Positions 23,729 to 31,420 of a DNA stretch of 64,000 bases are shown here, one piece after another. The notes beneath the pieces were generated by a model, which did no database searches, was not told where the DNA came from, and was given only the letters and a program-made list of their open reading frames with translations. The translations under genes were made by a program, and so were the position numbers. The first letter of the stretch is position 1. Every line of letters starts with the position of its first letter. Source of the stretch: CAWIHA01 sp963835855 (GTDB lineage Bacteria > Acidobacteriota > Terriglobia > Bryobacterales > Bryobacteraceae). Where the stretch lies: the NCBI GenBank assembly GCA_963835855.1, contig CAWIHA010000010.1:14881-78880 (forward strand). The letters run 5' to 3'.

Positions 23729-26700
23729 CACCTTGGGGCTGACCGTCCAGCTCCCGATCGCCGAATTGCCTCCGTTTGGCAGGGTGACGGTAAACATTTG
23801 CGATCCACCGCCATGCAGGGTGACCGCAGACGGGGAAATCAGCAGAGTCACCGTGGCCGTGCCGCACTGGCGCAAGTTGGATGCCAGGCAAGCTGTCAGC
23901 GTGACCGTTTGCGGCGTGGTGATGCTAGACGGCGCATAGTATGTAACCTGCTGGGGCGTTGGCTGCCCCAGCTTCCCGACTACAGGGCTGAGCGTCCAGC
24001 TCAGGACCGCTTGATTCGCGGTGAACACTTGCGATCCGTCGGCGTAGAGGGTGACCGCAGACGGGGAAATCAGCAGAGTCACCGTGGCCGTGCCGCACTG
24101 GCGCAAGTTGGATGCCAGGCAAGCTGTCAGCGTGACCGTTTGCGGCGTGGTGATGGCCGCTGGTGCATAGTAGATTACCTGCTGGCCCGTTGGCGTGATC
24201 CATTGCAGAGTTCCCACCTGAGGGCTGAGCGTCCAGCTCCCCACCGCCGAACTGGCTCCCTTCGGCACGCTCACGGTGAATGTTTGCGATCCGCCGGCGT
24301 TCAGGACAACCGAAGACGGAGATATAGCCACTGGCACCAGGGTTACCGTGGCCGTGCCGCACTGGCTTAAGTTGGATGCCAAGCATGCTGTCAGCGTGAC
24401 CGTCTGCTGCGCGGTGATGGTAGACGGCGCAGTGTAGATAGCCTGCTGGCCCATTTGCGCCATCACCTGCAGATTTCCCACCTTGGGGCTGTACGCCCAG
24501 CTCCCGATCGTCGAATTGCCTCCATTCGGCAGGGTCACGGTGAACATTTGCGATCCCCCCGGGAGCAGAGTAACCGAAGATGGAGAGATAAGCACTTGGG
24601 GCATCAGAATCACCGTGGCCGTGCCGCACTGGCTTAAGTTGGATATCAGGCAAGCTGCCAGCGTAACCGTTTGCGGCGCAGTGATGCTAGACGGCGCAGT
24701 ATATGTGACTTGCTGGCCCGTTGGCGGCGACAGCTGCCCGACCGAAGGGCTGAGCGTCCAGTTCGCGGCCGAATTGCCTCCGCCCAGCACGCTCACGGTG
24801 AATATTTGCGATCCGCCGGCATACAACGTAGCCGCCACAGGGCTCACGCGGGGCCATAGATTTACCGTGGCCGTGCCGCACTGGTTTAAGTTGGATGCCA
24901 GGCAAGCTGTCAGCGTGACCGTCTGCTGCGCGGCGATGGTAGACGGCGCAGTGTAGACAGCCTGCTGGCCCGATTGCGCCATCACTCGCAGAGTTCCCAC
25001 CTGGGGGCTGACCGTCCAGCTCCCGATCGTCGAATTGCCTTGGTACGGCAGGGTTACATTGAATGTTTGCGACCCGCCGGCATACAGGTTGACCGAAGAG
25101 GGAGAAATAACCACGGGCGGCACCAAGGTCACCGTGGCCGTGGCGCACTGGCTCAAGTTGGATGCCAGGCAGGCTGTCAGCGTGACCGTCTGCTGCGCGG
25201 TGACAGTAGACGGCGCAGTGTAGATAGCCTGCTGGCCCATTTGCGCCATCACTTGCAGAGTTCCTACCTTGGGGCTGTACGCCCAGCTTCCCACCGCCGA
25301 ATTCCCTCCGCCCGGCACGCTCACGGTGAACGTTTGCGATCCGCCAGCGTACAACGTAGCCGCTGTGGGGCTCAGGCGGGGCCATAGATTGACCGTGGCC
25401 GTGGCGCACTGGCTTAAGTAGGATGCCAGGCAGGCTGTTAGCGTGACCGTCTGCTGCGCGGTGATGGTAGACGGCGCAGTGTAGATAGCCTGCTGGCCCA
25501 TTTGCGCCATCACTTGCAGAGTTCCTACCTGGGGGCTGACCGTCCAGCTTCCGATCGCCGAATTCCTTCCACCCGGCACGCTCACGGTGAATGTTTGCGA
25601 TCCGCCGGCGTACAGGTTGACCGAAGACGGGGAAATGACCACTGCGATCGCCAGGGTCATCAGGGCGCTGCCGCACCTGGCCGGGGCGGCCGCGCTACAT
25701 GCCGTTACCGTGACTGTCTGCGGTGTGGTGATGTTGGCGGGAGCATTGTAGACGGCCGTCTGGCCACCGGACACGGACAGCGTGCCCACTTGGGGACTGA
25801 GCGTCCAACTCCCAATGGTTGTGTCGCTGGCGCCCATCACCTCCGCGGTTAATGTTTGCGATCCGCCGCTGTTCAGGCTGACCGGTCCAGGGGGAGATAC
25901 AAACACGGTCACGGGCGGGGAGGTAAGCTCGTTGATCAGGTTCTGCCCCGTGGGAGTGCCCCAGCCGGTCACGAGATCATAACCGGAAAGGGCGCAGTGC
26001 GCGGGGGTGCAGCCGGAGACCGTATCGTGGAAGTCCTGATGATAATTGGGGCCTTTGGCGATCGCGTAGATGGATAGGTTGGGGAGTCCAAAGGCCGGTA
26101 GGCCTTTCTGGGCCGCCTGCTGATTCACCAGCGCCGTGAACCCTGCCCACAATGGCGCGGCAAAGCTTGTGCCACCCTGGCCTCCACTGAACTGGTAGAT
26201 GCTGCCCGTGGCCGTCTTGGCCGTGGCGACCGAGCAGATGTTGAAGGCGACCATGGCAACATCGGGAATGTTGCGCATGGTGGTGGATCCTCCGTTCATA
26301 GACATGTCTATTCCCTGCTGCCACCAGAGAATAGAGGTGGACGTACTGACTCCGCCGCTGCTGCCGTCTCCGTCGCTGCCATACCAGGAGCCTCCTGGGT
26401 TCCACCAGGCCGATTCCGATACCCAAGCGCCGCATGAACCGGTTGGAAGCAGCGCGGAGCCGCATGGACCGGTTGTGGTTAGCATCGTGCCGCCTGTGCC
26501 CGTGACCCAAGGCGAGTCGGCCGCCCCCGCCACGTAATAGCCCGAGTCACCGGAAGCCGCAAAAACAGACTGGCCTTGGGCCGCAAACCGTTGCAGTAGA
26601 CTGTCCTCGGGTGAGAATACATAGGAAATACTGAGCTGCTTGGCCGCGTCGTCCTGAGCAATCTGGGCTAAGTCGGAATCTAGATCTTCGCCCATATAGA

Positions 26701-27634
26701 CAGACAGGTAGTCCAATCCTGGAGCCATGGCGGTGGCCACTTGGATATCCGCAACGGCTTCGCCTTCCTCGTCCAGGTTCGTCGGCGGGTCATAAGAACC
26801 CACTGGCACTCTCTGGGTAGGGTTCGCCGGTAATCCGGCGTCGTTGCGGTATGCTGTGATGCCGTTATTGTCGAAGTACGTCGTGACATCGTTGTCATAG
26901 AAATCGGACGCCTCAATCACCGCTACCGATTGCCCCCTGCCGTCGAGCGCAACGTTTGGAACGTAGGCGGCCCGCAAATCGGCAGCCATAAAACAACCGC
27001 CCGTTCCCGAGCCAGTGCCGTCGGCGGGCAATGCCATCCGCTGCAACCCAGCTCGACGCGGAGGGGTTGCGTTATCGAGATGTTTGACACGCAAAATCGG
27101 CACATCGAGATCGATCGAGGGTTCCCTGTCCGGAGCATAGAACGCGGTTCCGTCCGGGCGTTGGTAGTTGTACAGATTTACGTGGAAGGTTCGCTCTATG
27201 CCGGCAACCGAGCCGTTCACGCGCAACAGCGCCCTGCCTGCGAAGGTGCGTGTAACCTGCAGGCCGTTGGCTTCGGCGAAATCGATCACAGCACGATAAT
27301 CGCTTTCCGATGGCCCGAACCTGGCCGTGAACTGATCGGGCGTAAGATAGTGGCGGAACTGCGGGCTGGCAGGATCGTAAAGTTGCTGGAGCAGTGCATC
27401 GAGCTCTGCCTGATTCCGGAGCGGCAAGGAGATCGTCAGATCCAGATGCAGCCCCGCTTGCAGTTCGGACATCCGGTGCGCGCTGGCCACCGCATGCGGC
27501 ACGTGGCCGCGCAATTGTTGTCTTCCAGGAGTCTGAGCGAAGCTCCCGATGGGCAAGAACAAGAGCGTGCAGACGGCGGCGGCAAAGAACCGCCGGCCGC
27601 GGGATATTTCGAGATATGTACCAGTTGACTTCAT
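23714..27634 (-). CDS. Secreted S53 (sedolisin/kumamolisin) protease with nine Ig-like repeats, frameshifted in the last
   Basis: 1306 aa as read. Signal peptide (cut near SFAQ), a pro-kumamolisin domain (YDPASPQFRHYLTPDQFTARF), then the S53 catalytic domain: Glu and Asp in DEEGEAVADIQVATAMAPG, oxyanion Asp in AASGDSGYY and nucleophile Ser in GGTSFAAPLWAG. From about residue 590 there are nine repeats of 77-88 residues, each with a GGSQTFTV strand, a W-T-x-SP-x-VG-x-L strand, a Y-x-AP strand and a TVTLTAC...CGTATVTL end. The reading frame ends early at SPKVGLCR because of a one-base deletion. Start ATG 27634 follows GAGG. Acidic-pH extracellular proteolysis is the family role. Confidence 0.9.
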   Translation of the reverse strand: MKSTGTYLEISRGRRFFAAAVCTLLFLPIGSFAQTPGRQQLRGHVPHAVASAHRMSELQAGLHLDLTISLPLRNQAELDALLQQLYDPASPQFRHYLTPDQFTARFGPSESDYRAVIDFAEANGLQVTRTFAGRALLRVNGSVAGIERTFHVNLYNYQRPDGTAFYAPDREPSIDLDVPILRVKHLDNATPPRRAGLQRMALPADGTGSGTGGCFMAADLRAAYVPNVALDGRGQSVAVIEASDFYDNDVTTYFDNNGITAYRNDAGLPANPTQRVPVGSYDPPTNLDEEGEAVADIQVATAMAPGLDYLSVYMGEDLDSDLAQIAQDDAAKQLSISYVFSPEDSLLQRFAAQGQSVFAASGDSGYYVAGAADSPWVTGTGGTMLTTTGPCGSALLPTGSCGAWVSESAWWNPGGSWYGSDGDGSSGGVSTSTSILWWQQGIDMSMNGGSTTMRNIPDVAMVAFNICSVATAKTATGSIYQFSGGQGGTSFAAPLWAGFTALVNQQAAQKGLPAFGLPNLSIYAIAKGPNYHQDFHDTVSGCTPAHCALSGYDLVTGWGTPTGQNLINELTSPPVTVFVSPPGPVSLNSGGSQTLTAEVMGASDTTIGSWTLSPQVGTLSVSGGQTAVYNAPANITTPQTVTVTACSAAAPARCGSALMTLAIAVVISPSSVNLYAGGSQTFTVSVPGGRNSAIGSWTVSPQVGTLQVMAQMGQQAIYTAPSTITAQQTVTLTACLASYLSQCATATVNLWPRLSPTAATLYAGGSQTFTVSVPGGGNSAVGSWAYSPKVGTLQVMAQMGQQAIYTAPSTVTAQQTVTLTACLASNLSQCATATVTLVPPVVISPSSVNLYAGGSQTFNVTLPYQGNSTIGSWTVSPQVGTLRVMAQSGQQAVYTAPSTIAAQQTVTLTACLASNLNQCGTATVNLWPRVSPVAATLYAGGSQIFTVSVLGGGNSAANWTLSPSVGQLSPPTGQQVTYTAPSSITAPQTVTLAACLISNLSQCGTATVILMPQVLISPSSVTLLPGGSQMFTVTLPNGGNSTIGSWAYSPKVGNLQVMAQMGQQAIYTAPSTITAQQTVTLTACLASNLSQCGTATVTLVPVAISPSSVVLNAGGSQTFTVSVPKGASSAVGSWTLSPQVGTLQWITPTGQQVIYYAPAAITTPQTVTLTACLASNLRQCGTATVTLLISPSAVTLYADGSQVFTANQAVLSWTLSPVVGKLGQPTPQQVTYYAPSSITTPQTVTLTACLASNLRQCGTATVTLLISPSAVTLHGGGSQMFTVTLPNGGNSAIGSWTVSPKVGLCR

Positions 27635-28126
27635 GAGTTGACCTCACTTGTTTTCCGCGGATACGCGGGTACAACTTGGGCGCATCGACGGCAGGTTTCA
27701 CGACACCTGGGCTAGGTATCGTTTGAGCCCGGCTGTGGCAAGCCGGAGAATTGTGGCTTTTGCGGCTGCAATTCAGGGTTGAGTGCTCCCGCGCCTCCGG
27801 TTTCAGGTGCGGGAAAATTTCGCCAAGACATGTCAGCTCGACCGGGTGTTTCCCGATCGGCCCATCATACATCTGAGCGCCGCCTTGTGGGGGAGTCCGA
27901 TGCGAAGTTTTTAGCCTGAATGCGGCGCGCCTGGTATGGATGGGCCAGTCAGGGATGCGCATAAGACTGTAGTGTCTCGCCGGAGGGTCTTCCCCGGACC
28001 TCGGTAGTTTGCGTAGCGCCGGTAATTTCCGGAATCTTCTTGCCCCTCAGAGCGCGCGCTTTTGATCTCGATCTTGGCGCGGCTCCGAGGGGCCCCTGAA
28101 ATTATTTCGCGGGCAGTTGCCGGCGG
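27635..28126. other. 492-base intergenic region: protease leader plus duplicated segment
   Basis: Right part (27935-28126) is copy B of the duplicated segment. The rest is the upstream region of the S53 protease. A minus-strand TATGAT (27864-27869, context GATGTATGAT) is a possible -10, giving a leader of over 200 bases with a CCGGCT/AGCCGG hairpin (27729-27746 area). CACCTGGGCTAGG (27704-27716) and TGTGGCA (27734-27740) recur upstream of the chitinases. No gene is seen. Confidence 0.45.
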
Positions 28127-28156
28127 TTACGGAAGCAAGGTGACCGTGGCCGTACC
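27935..28156. repeat. Duplicated segment, copy B
   Basis: Ungapped copy of 23388-23609. It still carries a ten-codon fragment of the degT start (MRIPDWPIHT, minus strand from 27962), which then runs into unrelated sequence, and ends inside the 3' end of the S8 protease gene. Confidence 0.85.
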
Positions 28157-30976
28157 CCAGACCGTCGTGGCGCCGCTGTACGCCGTCACGATCACCGTCT
28201 GCTGGGACGTCACGGTTGACGGAGCCGAGTAGATCGCCGCCACGCCGCTCGGCAGAACCTGCAGACTTCCCGCCCCCGTCGCGGGGGTGAGTGTCCAGTG
28301 GTCGATTGTCGCGCCGCCGGTTACGTTGGCAGTGAAACCCTGCATTCCACCGGAGTGCACCGTTGCCGCCGAGGGACTCACGCGGGGCAGCAGGGTCACC
28401 GCGGCCGTGCCGCACTGGCTTGAGTTGGATAACAGGCAGGCTGTCAGCGTGACCGTCTGCTGCGAGGTGACGCTCGACGGCGCATAGTATTTGACCTGCT
28501 GGCCCATTGGCGCGATCCATTGCAGAGTTCCCACCTGGGGGCTGAGCGTCCAGCTCCCGATCGCCGAATTGCCTCCGTTTGGCAGGGTCACGGTGAATGT
28601 TTGCGATCCGCCGGCGTAAAGGATGACCGAAGACGGGGAAATGAGCACTTGGGGCATCAGGGTCACCGTGGCGGCACCGCACTTGGTCGGGTCGGCTGTG
28701 CTGCAAGCGGTCACCGTGACCGTCTGCGGCGTGGTGATGCTAGATGGCGCTGTATAGGTAGCCTGCTGCCCGTTTGGCAGGATCACTCGCAGAGTTCCCA
28801 CCTGAGGGCTGAGCGTCCAGCCTCCGATAGCCCCATTGCTGGCGTTGCTGACGGTGGCGGTGAACGACTGCATTTGGTTGACGAACAGCGTCGCCGAGGC
28901 GGGACTCACACTCACGACCACCGGCATCAGGGTCAGGGTGGCCGTGCCGCAGCTTGCCGGGTCAACCGAGCTGCAGGCCGTCACCGTGATCGTCTGCTGG
29001 GAAGCGATGATCGTTGGAGCTGAGTACGTGGCCTGCTGCCCGTTGGGGACCCACTGCAAACTTCCTACTACGGAGCTGAGCCCCCAGGGGTTGAGTTCCC
29101 AGCTCCCGATCGGCACGTTCGCGGTGAGCACTTGAGATCCGCCGCCATCCAAGACTACCGAAGAGGGGGAAATGACCACTGGCGGAACCAGGGTCACCGT
29201 GGCCGTGCCGCACTGGCTTAAGTTGGATGCCAGGCAGGCTGTCAGCGTGACCGTCTGGAGCGTAGTGACGCTCGCTGGCGCATAGTATTTGACCTGCTGA
29301 CCCATTGGCGCGATCCATTGCAGAGTTCCCACCTGGGGGCTGAGCGTCCAGCTCCCGATCGCCGAATTCCCCCCGCCCGGCAGGGTCACGGTGAATGTTT
29401 GCGATCCGCCGCCATGCAGGATGACCGCAGACGGGGAAATCAGTACTTGCGGCATCAGCGTCACCGTGGCCGTGTCGCACAGGCTTGAGTTGGACGCCAG
29501 GCAAGCTCTCAGCTTGACCGTCTGCGGCGTGGTGATGCTCGCTGGCGCATAGTATCTAACCTGCTGGCCCAGCGGCGCGATCCATTGCAGGGTTCCCACC
29601 TGGGGGCTGAGCGTCCAGCTCCCGATCGCCGAATTGCCTCCGTTCGGCACGGTCACCGTGAATGTTTGCGTCTGCGAGGCAGTCAGTGTGACGCTCGCGG
29701 GGCTGATGGAAGGAGGACCGCAGGCTTGAATCGCGTTGTTTACATTCAATACGCCGTTGTGAACCTTTCCAGCCACGGCAGGGGTCATAACGGCGTTCGA
29801 GAGGATCTGGCTCCGCAGCGCATCGGTATTGAGGGGACCGCAAGCCGAGAGGATCAGCGCCGCCGAACCAACGACATGAGGAGTCGCCATCGATGTTCCA
29901 TCCAAGGCGCCGTACGTACCTCCTGGAAGGGTTGAGAGGATGTTCACTCCGGGTGCGGCGACAGGCACCAAGTTTGGGCCATAGTTGGAGAAAGAGGCGA
30001 GATTGCCACTACTGTCGATGGCAGCCACAGCCACAACGTTTTGATAATCGGCCGGATAAAACGGACTTTGATCGTTGTTCGTTCCGTTATTTCCAGCCGC
30101 CGCGACGAATAGAATGTTGTTGTTATAGGCGCGGGTGATTTCGTCTTGGAACGCCTGCGAGAGGCAGCTTGGACCTGTGCCTGCGCAGCCATAGCTGTTG
30201 TTCAACACGCGCACGTTTGCCGAAGCGCCGAATGCCGCCTTGGCTTGGATCGCGAACTCGATCGCATTGATGGCGTCCGAAACCGCCCCACTGCCGATCG
30301 CGTTCAGAAATTTCGTCCCCATGATGCTGGTGGCCCAGTTCACGCCAACGACGCCGAATCCGTTGTTGCCCACGGCGCCGATCGTGCCCGAAACGTGCGT
30401 GCCGTGCTCGTTATCGTCCATGGGATCGCAAGTGAGCGTGAGTGCGTTGAAGCCGTGGGCGCCGGCGGCGCAAGTAACCAGCGTCCCGCCGATGTTCACG
30501 GTGAAGGCGGTTGGAGCGGACCAGATGTTCGCGGCAAGGTCGGGGTGAGTGTAATCGATCCCGGTATCGACTACACCCACGACAACGCCGCTGGAGCCTG
30601 TCGAAATGTCCCAAGCCGCAGGCGCGCCAATGGCCGGCATTCCCCACAGTTGACTGAAAAGGGGATCGTCCGGCGTAGCCGTCGTGTGCAGGATGTAATT
30701 CGGTTCGACGTATTCCACATCGGGATTTGCCTTCAGGTGCTGGATTAACGTCGCGCTATCTTTGCTGCGGGAGTGCAGGCGGACTGCGCCAGCACCACCC
30801 ACGGGCCTGCTCTCGCTGATGTCTTCCTGTGATGCGACACTGAGAACCGAAGCGGTGTTCGCAGTCGCGCGGAATTTCACGAGGACTTCGTTTGGTTGCG
30901 CTGCCGCCGTCTGCTGAGCAACGAGAGGAGCGGCAAAAATGAAGATCGCGAGCAATGTGCAGAGGTTCTTAAGCAT
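28127..30976 (-). CDS. Secreted S8 subtilisin-like protease with six Ig-like repeats
   Basis: 949 aa. Signal peptide (cut near APLVAQQ), an I9-like propeptide (NEVLVKF... ending DVEYVEPNYI), then the S8 catalytic triad: Asp in GVVDTGIDYTHPDL, His in DDNEHGTHVSGTIG, Ser in LDGTSMATPHVVGSAAL, with oxyanion Asn in AAAGNNGTN. From ACGPPSISPASV on there are six repeats of the same Ig-like family as in the neighbouring S53 protease. The start at ATG 30976 has AAGGA 7 bases upstream; a TTG 21 bases earlier is less likely. Stop TAA at 28127-28129. Confidence 0.93.
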   Translation of the reverse strand: MLKNLCTLLAIFIFAAPLVAQQTAAAQPNEVLVKFRATANTASVLSVASQEDISESRPVGGAGAVRLHSRSKDSATLIQHLKANPDVEYVEPNYILHTTATPDDPLFSQLWGMPAIGAPAAWDISTGSSGVVVGVVDTGIDYTHPDLAANIWSAPTAFTVNIGGTLVTCAAGAHGFNALTLTCDPMDDNEHGTHVSGTIGAVGNNGFGVVGVNWATSIMGTKFLNAIGSGAVSDAINAIEFAIQAKAAFGASANVRVLNNSYGCAGTGPSCLSQAFQDEITRAYNNNILFVAAAGNNGTNNDQSPFYPADYQNVVAVAAIDSSGNLASFSNYGPNLVPVAAPGVNILSTLPGGTYGALDGTSMATPHVVGSAALILSACGPLNTDALRSQILSNAVMTPAVAGKVHNGVLNVNNAIQACGPPSISPASVTLTASQTQTFTVTVPNGGNSAIGSWTLSPQVGTLQWIAPLGQQVRYYAPASITTPQTVKLRACLASNSSLCDTATVTLMPQVLISPSAVILHGGGSQTFTVTLPGGGNSAIGSWTLSPQVGTLQWIAPMGQQVKYYAPASVTTLQTVTLTACLASNLSQCGTATVTLVPPVVISPSSVVLDGGGSQVLTANVPIGSWELNPWGLSSVVGSLQWVPNGQQATYSAPTIIASQQTITVTACSSVDPASCGTATLTLMPVVVSVSPASATLFVNQMQSFTATVSNASNGAIGGWTLSPQVGTLRVILPNGQQATYTAPSSITTPQTVTVTACSTADPTKCGAATVTLMPQVLISPSSVILYAGGSQTFTVTLPNGGNSAIGSWTLSPQVGTLQWIAPMGQQVKYYAPSSVTSQQTVTLTACLLSNSSQCGTAAVTLLPRVSPSAATVHSGGMQGFTANVTGGATIDHWTLTPATGAGSLQVLPSGVAAIYSAPSTVTSQQTVIVTAYSGATTVWGTATVTLLP

Positions 30977-31420
30977 GCAATTATCCTTTTGCGCCAAGCG
31001 CGCCGGCCTGGCCTCGAATCCCCATTGCAGGTTGAATGTGAGATTGGTTCCGGGAATTCCATTGTGGCTCCCGGCAGGAAGTCAGTATACATCCGTTTGC
31101 CGCCTCTCGGGCCCTTCCGATGCGGCTATTCATCCTGAATGCGGCAGCTCGATTTCGCGCTCAGAAGGGTTGCTCGGAACCATTTGAAATCAAGGGACAT
31201 GGGTAAGGCAGCCCCATTTATGAGATGCGTTGTAGTGTATCGCCGGAGGACCTCCCCGGACCTCAGTGGTCTGAGTAGCGCCGGTAATTGCCGGAGGGGG
31301 ACAGATAGAGCGCATAGCTGGTGGGGAAGGGGATTTCGAAACAGCTATCGTGCAGCTCTGGGATTCCTACGCAATACTGCCTTCGAGAGGTTTCTTTTAG
31401 GCGCTGTTAGACGCGTACTC
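30977..31420. other. 444-base intergenic region: S8 protease promoter region and repeat copy C
   Basis: Minus-strand TATACT (31084-31089) in the context GGATGTATACT, like the chitinase promoters, lies about 108 bases before the S8 start; no clear -35. A CCGGGA/TCCCGG hairpin is in the leader. 31144-31164 and 31224-31295 are fragments of the duplicated degT region. 31300-31420 shows nothing recognisable. Confidence 0.45.
31144..31295. repeat. Duplicated segment, copy C (partial)
   Basis: 21 bases (31144-31164) identical to degT coding positions 23367-23387, then about 60 unmatched bases, then about 70 bases (31224-31295) matching the degT upstream region at 23414-23485. It marks the far edge of the duplicated protease region and borders the foreign-looking island. 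Confidence 0.7.

Noticed and set aside
23714..25900. CRISPR-like regular DNA repeats
   Set aside because: The periodicity of about 250 bases is coding, corresponding to the Ig-like protein repeats, without unique spacers.
27072..27962. Minus-strand frame starting MRIPDWPIHT
   Set aside because: Only the first ten codons match degT; the rest is the protease leader and an out-of-frame reading of the protease. It is a duplication scar, not a gene.
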